From assembly GCF_000967195.1 (NCBI RefSeq), contig NZ_KQ033871.1, positions 758,817 through 822,816 on the forward strand: a stretch of 64,000 nucleotides of DNA. The letters run 5' to 3'. Below are positions 13,201-23,300 of the stretch, piece after piece. This DNA comes from Lactobacillus kullabergensis. Lineage in GTDB: Bacteria; Bacillota; Bacilli; Lactobacillales; Lactobacillaceae. The position numbers were made by a program, and so were the translations under genes. Every line of letters starts with the position of its first letter. The stretch's first letter is position 1. A model generated the notes under the pieces. That model made no database searches. It saw only the letters and a list, made by a program, of their open reading frames with translations, and was not told where the DNA came from.

Positions 13201-13482
13201 TTAATCACCCTTTTGATTAAGTATAAGACTAAAAATTAAAATAGTGATGCTGCTGAGAGCTAAGGTAATTAAATTCAGATACTTATTTTCATGAAATACT
13301 AAAATCAAACCTAGCAAAGTTTCTAAAAGCAAGATGATTGCAGTCCATGACATGATAGAGCTGAAATTAGAAATGTTCTTACTATTATAAATCAGAAAAT
13401 GACTGTGGCGGTTATGCCATAAATAAAAGGCAGTCAAAAGTAATATTGCTAGATATATCGTGATAACAACTTTTATAGCCAT
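13201..13482 (-). CDS. Small three-helix membrane protein, function unknown
   Basis: I do not recognise this 93-residue protein. It has three hydrophobic helices: about 3-21 (VVITIYLAILLLTAFYLW), about 43-63 and about 68-88, with a polar loop rich in H, N and S between the first two. The open frame can begin five codons earlier, but the ribosome-binding site GGAGA lies between the two ATGs, so 13482 is the better start. It is cotranscribed with the stress-protein gene. An intrinsic terminator sits only about 13 bases upstream of its start, so its expression must depend on read-through or a promoter I cannot see. Confidence 0.6.
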   Translation of the reverse strand: MAIKVVITIYLAILLLTAFYLWHNRHSHFLIYNSKNISNFSSIMSWTAIILLLETLLGLILVFHENKYLNLITLALSSITILIFSLILNQKGD

Positions 13483-13494
13483 AAAATCTCCAAA

Positions 13495-13518
13495 CAAAAA
13501 ACGGTCCGCAGACCGTTT
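13495..13518 (-). terminator. Intrinsic terminator of the small RNA, directly before the membrane-protein gene
   Basis: Read on the - strand, an eight-base-pair stem (13511-13518 with 13499-13506) and a TGCG loop are followed by a T run. It ends the RNA started near 13725, or acts as an attenuator for the gene whose start is at 13482. Confidence 0.75.
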
Positions 13519-13535
13519 CCTAATATTCTCAAGAA

Positions 13536-13725
13536 ATCCGAGTCATCGAAACATAGCAAAACAATGCTTGTTGAACCCGCAGTGTTCAAAAAATGAGACG
13601 TATCGCAACGAATGTGGATCCTATCGCAAAAGATAGTTTTCCGATTCGAAAGTTATTTACTATCTCGCATGTCTTATGTTTGACCGGTCAACCTTATACA
13701 ATTAAGCTATTCGATCGACTCAGAT
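13536..13725 (-). ncRNA. ssrS: Probable 6S RNA (ssrS): ~190-nt closed-hairpin RNA
   Basis: The ends of this segment pair with each other. On the + strand, 13536-13544 complements 13717-13725 (nine pairs, one wobble), 13545-13550 complements 13710-13715, and 13554-13557 complements 13706-13709. The result is a closing stem of about 19 pairs with small bulges. Inside are an unpaired bubble, then a second stem (GTTGACC against GGTTCAAC-like sequence) and an apical hairpin (GATAGT/ACTATC). A promoter places the 5' end at the first base of the closing stem, and a terminator follows its 3' end. Length, closed rod shape and central bubble match 6S RNA, which binds sigma-70-type RNA polymerase. From memory, Firmicutes 6S genes lie near rarA and lactobacillar usp genes, which supports the call. 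No conserved primary sequence was verified, so a novel leader RNA remains possible. Confidence 0.5.
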
Positions 13726-13730
13726 CAATT

Positions 13731-13762
13731 ATTATACTACTAAGCATCATAACTTTTGTCAA
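13731..13762 (-). promoter_or_regulatory. Sigma-A promoter of the 6S-like RNA
   Basis: On the - strand, a perfect TTGACA (13757-13762) is followed by TAGTATAAT. The -10 box is either TAGTAT (13734-13739, 17-base spacer) or TATAAT (13731-13736, 20-base spacer). Either puts the start at about 13724-13727, the first base of the RNA closing stem. Confidence 0.75.
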
Positions 13763-14312
13763 GATAGAAAACTAAATATCTGTTCCAGCAAAAATAAAAT
13801 ATTTTATTTGTCCAAAATCAGTGCTATATATTTAATGCTATTTTTTTGCTATTTATTTTTTATAGTCTAAAAAGTTGTACAAATATATTACAAAAAATAA
13901 GTTTTTTATTACAAACTTTTACTAATAAAAAGATAAATTTGTTATAAAACTTCTATGATTAAATTATATTCATGTAATTTTAAATATTTTTCAAATTTAT
14001 AAACAAGAAATATTTTATTATCTAACAAACCCTATTCCTATAACGAAACGAACATCACTAAAAGGTGATTTATGGTATTATTTAAAATTCAAAAAAACAT
14101 AGTTTTTAATCTCACAATTTTATTTATAATAATTATTTTCTTCAAAAAAACATACGAAAGTCAATTTTTTTGTAAGTTATAATGTTATTTTTTGTAAATA
14201 GTAGAGTAAATTAATAAAAAATTTAACTTTTACAGCATTTCTTAGTATTTAAAATTTATCAATTTTTAAATCATAGTTATTTATAAATACCATATTTGTT
14301 TTAAATATTATA
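13763..14312. other. AT-rich gap between core genome and the giant-gene cluster
   Basis: About 550 bases, almost entirely A and T, with many homopolymer runs and several weak -10-like sequences. Apart from one possible 36-codon reading frame I see no gene, terminator or insertion-sequence end. The other four intergenic regions of the cluster have the same composition. Confidence 0.6.
14072..14182 (+). CDS. Possible 36-residue hydrophobic peptide
   Basis: A short frame with ATG at 14072, five bases after AAAGGTG. The product has a basic start (MVLFKIQKN), one membrane helix (about residues 10-24, rich in I, F and L) and a polar tail containing one cysteine. The shape resembles small membrane peptides, including type I toxins, but in DNA this rich in A and T such a frame can arise by chance. 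No homologue is recognised. Confidence 0.18.
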   Translation: MVLFKIQKNIVFNLTILFIIIIFFKKTYESQFFCKL

Positions 14313-14341
14313 TTGACAATACAAATTTACAATCCTAGAAT
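14313..14341 (+). promoter_or_regulatory. Promoter of giant gene 1
   Basis: TTGACA (14313-14318), a 17-base spacer and TAGAAT (14336-14341). The bases before the -35 box, ATATTATATTGACA, closely match those at genes 2, 4 and 5. The ATG is 47 bases after the -10 box. Confidence 0.85.
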
Positions 14342-14387
14342 AGTATTCGAACATACTAATCATACATACTTTTTAGGAAGGATAAAT

Positions 14388-17300
14388 ATGCTAGGAAAAA
14401 ATAATTATAATGAAAGACTAAGGAAGATGGAGATGCAGGACAAGCAGGACCACTTCTCAATTCGTAAATTGAGTATTGGTGCTGCTTCTGTTTTGCTGGG
14501 TTTTACTTTCTTTGGTTTGAATAGCCAAAGCGTAAAAGCTGATACTATAGATCCATCGCAAAATGTCACAGAGGAGTCGAACAGGGATAACTCTAATACT
14601 GAAACTAAGGAAACAGGTACTAAGGATAAAACCAAGGCAGACGCTGCTGCGTCTAAAAAGAAGAATGAAACGGACTTGTCAACTTTTTCAGGTTTGAGTT
14701 CATTCTTAAAAGACTCAAAGAGTGATGAAGTAAAAGATACCAGTTCTAAGGACAAGACTGATACTACTGCTAAAGATAAAACTGATAAGGATAAACAGGA
14801 AACTTCTGATTCAACTGGCAATAGTGCAACTACTCCTGCAACCGGCTCAGATAAAGGTAATCAAGATACCACTACTGATAAAACTCCAACTGACATAACT
14901 GGTTCAGATGATCAAAATTCTGATAGTAGTAAGTTGCCAACTGACGTGACTGGTGACACTACTAATTCAGGTAAAGATACTGATACTACTCAAGATTCAA
15001 AAGCTAATGAAGCTAAGAAATTGGCTAATGATACAGCTAACGACGATAAAACCGGTGACTATGCAACTGTGGTAAATGGCGTAGCACACGCATATAATTG
15101 GAATCAGTTTCTCAATGCTTTTAAAAATGATGAATGCTTTAAAAATGTAAATCAGCCTGATGAGACTAAACGTATATCTGAGATTGATATTATGCAAGAC
15201 ATTTACGCTGACAATGGATCTAGTAATAGTTCATATAAATATATATACGGCAGAAAGCTCTTGGTAAAATCATATGGAAATGAACGTAGAAAAATAGATT
15301 TCAATGGATATGATCCGTGTGTAAGAGCTTCTAGTAGTGAAGCATTGGATTTGACTTATGAAAATTTGAATTTGTATAGTGGTGATGATTATGGTGTTAT
15401 CAGAACTGACAACTATAGAAAAGGTTGTGATGTAACATTTAAGAATGTTGAATATCACGGAACACAATTGGTTCATAGTACATCTGGTGCAAGAATCCAC
15501 ATAAAAGGCAATGTTTTTGCGGAAACAATCTACGTTCCATATGTAAGACATGATGGAACAAACAGCGCTTATGCAGACAATAAACAACAGCTTTTTGAGT
15601 TCACCGAATCTAATAACAGTATTGATTTTGAAAGTAATTGTACTTTCACAGGAACTACATTTGGTGGAAACGTCATTGAAATGCGCGGCGATAACTGCAA
15701 TGTCACGGTCGAAAAAGGTGCAAAAGTAACCTTAAATCCAAGACTTAATTCTGACGGGAAAACGTTAGGAAATAATCCAGCAGAAAATACTGGTGTAGTT
15801 CACGCAATCTATATCTCAGGTACTGGAAAAGTTGATGTTAAAGGTGAATTAAATATTAATGTCGGAATTAATTCTGGAGATAACGCATATCAGGGCACAC
15901 TTGATGCAAATAGAGCTACAGCCATCAGATTAAATGACAAGGCATCTCAGTTTACTGTTGAAAGTGGTGGCTCGGTTAAAGTTACAACAAACGGTGATAT
16001 TTCAGACTCTAACACTGGCAACCTGATTTATGACGGTGGTAATTTTACTGTCAAGCCTGATGGAAAATTAAGTATTATCGGTAAACATATGGGTGATTAT
16101 AAGGGTACTTTGGTTCAAATTGCTGGAATAGCTAATGTCCAAAATGGTACATTCGAAATCAGACTTGAAGAAGACCCGAACCATCCTTATGATAAAAGCG
16201 ATCCAACCAGTGCTCAAAATAAGGATGCTCAAATCTTTGGTGCAGGAACTAACCCAATTGTGTTAGTAGACGTTACTGGTAGTGATAGTAAATTGATTGT
16301 GAACAACCCACAATCACTTGTACTTGATTCACATTTAAACACAGCAACAGGCACTAGTATTATTGGTGATGGTAATGATGTCACGATTACCAATGTCCGC
16401 CAGAAATTAAACTTTTTAGGTAATAGTTTAACCTTGCCACCATTCCATACTTTACAAGTTAGCAAAGATAAAAAGACTAAAAATATTATAGTTGATAAAC
16501 TTGTACTACTTAATGGACAAGGTGATGAAAATAACAAATATATGTTCACACCTGAGTTGTGGGAGAAAGTTAGTCAATTATCTTACTTTAAAATTCCAGC
16601 ATTAAAGAACATTAAGATTTTATTAGATAACTTGGCTGACGAGAATAAACCAATAAACTATGATACAATTTTTTCAAAAATTATTAATGAAGCTTTCTCC
16701 AATCCAACTAACATTGGGTATAATGACATTGCCTTTGGTCCGGCCAATACTTCTGGATTTTTAGATATCAAGCCTGAAAATGTCACTGCTACACCAAATG
16801 TTGATGCTTCAGGTAAAAAAGATGGTTCTTGGACAATTTCTGGAATTGTAGATGGTTATAAGAATGAATATGATGGACCTGATTCAGACCCCAAAAACCC
16901 ATTTAGAGAGTTTTTGAAGTTGCCTCTTGGCACTAAAGCATATATCATGGCAGAGATAGATTATGGAAAAGGTACTAAACCTTTAAGCTTAAATAATAAT
17001 ATCGAAGATCCTCCATATCAATATACAAATAATGATGATAAAAAATTGCCAACTGCGTTTGCTGGTGAAGTTACCAAATCTGAAAATGGTAATTATATAT
17101 TTAAGGTTAATGTACCTGCTGATGTTGTGGGTAAGATTAAATCCGATACTAAAATTAAACTAACACCTACTGCTAACTTTATTGACTACAACCCATTGGA
17201 AGAAAATCGACCTGTATCTGTAAACATCTTAAAAATAGCCCAGGATACTGCAGCTAATAATATTAATTCAAAAGTAAACGCAGCTAATGATTTAGATGGT

Positions 17301-20300
17301 CAATTCCCTAAGTCAGATCCTAAATCGAAAGAACAAGTTGCTCTTGAAACTGCAATTAATAATGCAGCAGAAGTTGCAAAAACTGCACTGGATCCTGGTT
17401 ACGAGTCTGGGAAATCTGTATATGGTGCGGGAAATGTAAATGAAGTATCTCAGCGTGAAGAAAATGCATTAAAAGATTTACAAACAGCTATGGATGCAGC
17501 CCAGAAAGTGGTTAAACAAATTCATGACGCTAAAGAGGCTAAAGACAAGGCACAAAAAGCTATCACTACTGCAGCTAATAACGCGATTTCGCGTGTAGAG
17601 CAGCAATCAGCCTTAACTGATGCGGAAAAAGCACAATACATTGACGCCATTAATAGCGCTGAAAAGGTCGCTCTGGAAAACCCTTCGACTAACAAGAATT
17701 CAATTTACAATCCTGCGAATAAGCCAAGCGATATTACAAACATCCAAAATGCATTTGAAAACAAAGTTAATAAAGAAGCAGCAAAAGCCGAAGTTGCTGG
17801 TTATACTGAAAACGGCAAGAAAACTTTAGGTGTTTCTTCAGATAAAATTGATAATGCATTGTCTGAACAACTTAAGGCTATTGACAATGCTACTGACATA
17901 GCTACGGCTGAAAATGATGCCAAATTAAACATTTTAGGCAAACTAAAGGATGCCGCTAAAGCTAAAGTTAAAAATGATGCTGAAGCTGCCAAAGAAGGTC
18001 TTGGAGTTAAATCCGACACCAAGATTGATCAGGCCGTTAGTGAAGCTGCAAAAGCTATTGATGATCACACTGATTTTAATGAAATCAAGAAAGATATGAC
18101 TAATGGTCAGAACAACGTCTTAAGCAAATATAAGGACGCTGCTAAGAATCAGCTTGCTGAAGTTGCTAAGTCCGATAAAAAGGCACTTGGTGTAGAATCT
18201 GACTCTAATATTGACCAAGCTGTTGATAACGCCAATACTTTAATTGGTCAGGCTAGCTCGGTTGAATTAGTTACTGAAGATTTAAACAGTGCTAAGTCCA
18301 ATATTGCGGACAAGTTCAAGGACTCTGCTAAGAAGCAAGTTCAAGATTATGCCGATGAAGCTAAGAGCAACCTCGGTGTTGACACAGATACTGGTATTGA
18401 TGCTGCTGCTAAGACGGCTGAAGATGCTATAGATGGTGATACCGCAGCAAGTGCCATTGGTACTGATATTACTAACGGTAAGAATGCTATTTTAGCTGCC
18501 TACAAAGACTCTGCAAAGAAGCAACTTGATCAAGCTGAAAAGGATATAGAAAGCAAACTTGAAAACGTCAAGGGCTTGACTGCTGATGATATTGAAAAAG
18601 CTAAGAAAGTAGCTAAAGGTCTGCTAACTAATAACGAGAAGACTGGTTACAAGGACAAAGTTGATGCTGCTGAAACTTTTGAAGATGTTAATACTGCCAC
18701 TAAGGATGGTATTGCTGCTCTAAACAAATTATTGACGGACAAGTCCTCTCTTGGTAACAAGAACGATGCAATCGATGCTATTAATCAAGCAAGAGACAAA
18801 GCTATTAATGATATTAATGATAAAACTAAATATCCTAACTTATCTGATGAAGATAGAAATTCATTAATTAACACTATTAAAGATGATGCTACTGAAGGTG
18901 TTGACAATGTCAACAAAGATACTGATCCTGCTAAGATCACAGCTGATAAACAGGCGGCAATAGACAAAATTAATAGTGTCACGGCCACAGCTTCAAGCAA
19001 AGATTTGGCAGATCTTAAGAATGAGCAAAAATCACAAACAGCAGCTTTACAAGATGCAGCTGCAAAAGCTAAGGAAACTATTGACCAGATTGATAACAAG
19101 TATCTTAGCCCAAGTGACAAGCAGTACTACAAAGATTTGATTGATAAGCATGCTGCTTCCGCAACTAACGCCATCAACTCAGCAAGTAACAAAGATGATA
19201 TTGATACTGCTGAAAAAGACGGTGAAAGTAACATAAATAGTGATCTTGTTTCAGCCCAAGTTGCTGCTGCTAAATCACAAGCAATTGCGGAACTGAATAA
19301 GGCAAAGAGTGATGACAAGAAAGCTATTAATGATGTTCATAAGAACGGTACACTTTCTGACGATGACTGGGAGAAAGCTCTTGATGCTATTGACAATGCC
19401 TATACCACTGCGATAACTGCTGTATCTAATGACCATACTCCAGCCGATATTGTTACTGACAAGAACACTGGTATCAATGCTATGCAGACAGTTGTTGACA
19501 GCGTTTCTGGAAATGCAGAACAGGCTGAATTAGCAAAAACTAAGAATAAAGCGATTGCAGATCTGAAAGATCAAGCTCAAGAACTGCATGACCATATTCA
19601 AGCAGACCCTAATTTATCTAACACTGAAAAGAACGATTACCTTGACCAGGTTGCTTCTGCTTTGAATAATGCAGAACAAGCTGTTAGCGCAGCTGATAAG
19701 AACACTGTTAATTCAGCACACAATGCAGGTATTGAAGAATTAAATAACATTAGAAATAACGCTGACTTGCAATCTGCTAGAGACAAGGCTCTAACTGATT
19801 TACAAAACGAATTCAATACTGATAATGCAGCTATTGACGGCTTAACCAATATTAGCACTGCTGGTAAAACTGGTATTAAGACGGACCTGCAAAATGCGTA
19901 TAATGAAGCCGTCAACAAGGTTAAAGATCCAGCTTCTAATACTATTGCTTTGATTAATTCGGCAAGTGATGCTGGCATTACCAATATGGAGAATATTCTG
20001 GGTAAGGCCAAGGGCTTAGACCAGACAATAGCTGATGATCAGCAAAAGCTGGAAGACTATGCTCAAAAAGCAATTGACCGGATTAACAGTTCAACTATGT
20101 CAGACGCTGATAAAGGAAAAGCCATTAAGGATATTCAAAATGCCCGTGATGATGCTCAAGGAGAAGTTGGCAACAAACTTACCGTTGAAGATGCTAATCA
20201 GGCCGAAAAAGATGGTGAAACCAGCATCCAAAAAGCTGAAGCTAATGCTAATCAGACAGATTTGAACAAGGCCAAGGATGCAGCCAAAGCTAGAATTGAT

Positions 20301-23300
20301 GGTGCTAGAGACAAAGCTTTACAGAACTTAAAGGATGTATATGATACTCTAACTGACGATGAAAAGAAGCAAGCTCAGGCTGCATACAATAAGGCTGTCA
20401 AAGATATTCCAGCACTTGCTGAACAAGCTGAGGCCGCAATTGATAATGCCTTTGACAAAGGTGCTATTAGTGACTTAACTAACGATACCATCAATTCAAT
20501 TAACTCAACTGGTGACACAGCCAACGTAGCAATGACTAAGGTTGTCGCTGTTCAAGCTGTTAAGGATGCTGCACAAGCCGCTAAGGATAAATTGACTAAC
20601 CCAAGAGACAAAGCCGGCGTTGATGATGTTGCTAACTTAGGAATTGCTGATATTAATGCGGCAACTACCAGTTCGACAGTACTTGACATCAAAGATAATG
20701 CCCTTAACAGTATTAAGAACATTAAAGATTCTGGTACTGGTGATACAGATAAAGATAATGCTCTCTGGGATAAGAAGAATAAGGCTAATGCTGAACTTGC
20801 TCAAGAATTAGCCGATACTACCGCTGCTATTGACAAGCTGACTGATCTAACTTCTGATCAAAAGAAGCAATTTAAAGCTCAGGCTCAGGCTGCTCACGAT
20901 AGAGCACATATCAGAATTGAAGGTGCTGCTGAAACAGACATTCAGTCAGAAAAGGGCATTGGCATTGATAATATTGATAAAGCACTAACAGATGCTAAAC
21001 TGCAAGCTGTTAAGAATGTTGCTAAAGCAGATGTTGACAAGACCGCTGATGATGCCATTGATAAAGTTAATAAGGACGATACTATTAATAAAGATGATAA
21101 ACAAAATATCATCGATAATATCAACAAAGACCGCGACAAGACTAAAGAAGACATTGATAATGCCGACACACCTGATAAAGTTAATAATGCTAAAAACGAT
21201 GGTGAAGGAGAAATCAAGGGTCACGTTGATAATGGTACCTCATCAGCTAAAGAGAAACAGACTGCTAAAGATAAGCTTGCTGCTGCCGCTGATAAAATTT
21301 ATGACCGTCTGAAGAATGACAGGAATAGTGGAAAGCTAGATTATAATCAATATCAAGACCTGAAAGACAAGGTAGATAATGCTGTTGATGCAGCAAACGG
21401 AGCTATTTCAAATGCTGATGGTACATCAAACATTAATGGTGCTGAAAGTGATGGTGAAAGTGCCTTAAGCGGAATTAATACCGATATAGATAAAGTCGAA
21501 GCAGTTAATACCGCTTTAGGCAAATTATCTGATGCGGTTAACAAAGCTAATGATGCAGCTGATGCGGTTGCTAAAGAAGTAGGCAAGACTGAGAAAGAGC
21601 AGCAAAAACTTGCCAAACAAATGAAGGATGCTATCGAAAAACAGCGTGCTGCTGCAGCTAAGAACATTAAAGATGCTCAAAATGCGGCAGATGATCCATT
21701 AAATGCCATTAAGACTGCTGGCCAAAAAGGTGTTGATTCCATTACAGGTCTGACTAATGATTACACCGATAAGGTTGACCAGATTAAGACTCTGAAACAA
21801 AAAGCCGATGCAGCTAAGGACGATCTTAACAATCTTAAGACAGATGAAAATGGCAACCCTGTACTTACTGCAAGCGATGTTGCACAAGGTGAAGCTGATA
21901 TTGACGACGCTGTGCAAACTGGAATCAGCGATATTTACCAAGCATCTTCTGTAGATGATGCAAAAACAGCGGAACAAAAAGCTGAAGACGCGGTTGGGTT
22001 AGCTAAATTACCAACTGAACTTCTTGCAGAAAAGAACAAACAGATTGCTGCTATCAACCAGTATGCTGCTGATGCTGACAAGACAATTGATGGTTTTGCT
22101 CAATCCGATCAGAATAAGGATGGTCTACCAGCTGATACTATCGCAGAACTTAAGGCGCAAGTTGAAGCTGCTAAGAAAAAGGCTATTTCTAAGATCAATG
22201 CTGTTACTTTAGCAAAAGGCGCAAGCCAAGGTGACTTTGACAAAGCTAAGGACAAGGTTGATAAGGCAGAAAAAGGTCATGCTGAAAGTAACGAAACAGT
22301 TGACTTTGGTGAAGCTGGAATTGACAAAGTTAAGACGCTTGCCAAGCAAAAAGCCGATGTTGTTAAGGCTAAGAATGACAAAATTGCTGAACTTGAGCAG
22401 AAACAAAAAGATGCCAATAACGATATCGAAAACTCTGGCATGTCTCCTGCTGATCAAGGACCTTTGAAGGATCAAGTACAAAAGCTCGTTGATAAAGCTA
22501 AGGATCAGATAATTAATATCTCTGACACAGATGATAAGGGTAATGTTAAGACTCCTGAGCAGGTAAAAGATGAAGCTGATACAATTATTAACAATACTGT
22601 TGATGGTTTCAAAGATCCGGATGACAATAATAAAGTACCTGGAATTAGCGATATTATTAACAATGCTCAACTTGAAGGTGCTAAGACAACAGCTGAAAAA
22701 ACTCTTAATAATAAGCGTGCTCAAGCGCATGACATTATTAACGGGTCACAATTAACTGCAGATCAAAAGCAAAAAGCTAATAAAGCTATCGACGATGCCT
22801 TTAATACCGAAAAGTCTGATATTGATGCTAAGACAAACATAAATGATGTTCCAAAAGATGAAGATCAGATTGGTCAAGCAATCGATGCTATCTGGAACAA
22901 ACCTACTTCTTCTGATGAAAAGAATGAATGGTTCAATGACGAAGAAAATAATGCTTTGTCAGGTACAGATGGTGTAGCTGGTTTAGAAACTGAAGCTGGT
23001 CTTGATAAATTAACCGACAAGCAGAAGGCTGATTACAAAGACTACATCGACGATATTACTAATGCTATTACAGCAATTAAAGATGCTAAGAACATTAAGG
23101 ACGCAAGTTCAGCTTACGACAAGGGTATGACTTCACTTAACAAGTTGAAGGCTCTTGAACAAGTTAAGGCAGATGCTGATAAGGCTAAAGGTGATATTGA
23201 TAAGAGTGATTTAAATGATACAGCTAAAGATCGTCTAAAAGGTGACGTTGAGAAAGTTGTTGAAGACACCAAGGACAAGCTTAACCAGATCGATTCTTCT

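Noticed and set aside
13536-13725. The structured RNA considered as a T-box leader, tmRNA, SRP RNA or RNase P RNA
   Set aside because: No T-box core (GGGTGGNACC), no tRNA-like ends or tag frame, no SRP tetraloop helix and no RNase P signatures were found; a T-arm-like GGGTTCAAC lacks its partner strand.
13593-13775. A 60-codon + strand frame over the RNA region
   Set aside because: It lies across the 6S-like RNA and its promoter, has no ribosome-binding site, and shows no protein-like composition.
14313-14387. Extended N-terminus of giant protein 1 from a TTG at 14313
   Set aside because: That TTG is part of the -35 box, and the paralogues all begin with ML(G/S)KNN after a ribosome-binding site.
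15072-16520. The beta-helix domain as an active pectate lyase
   Set aside because: No catalytic arginine or calcium-binding aspartate cluster can be assigned from sequence, and the setting in a wall-anchored fibre suits binding rather than catalysis.
22209-22730. A 173-codon open frame on the - strand inside giant gene 1, with many similar ones in all giant genes (e.g. 23313-23903, 53668-54237, 55762-56325)
   Set aside because: They mirror the Ala/Asp/Lys/Asn-rich codon pattern of the helical repeats, lack ribosome-binding sites, and give unnatural Ile/Asn/Cys- or Leu/Ser-rich proteins. They are shadows.
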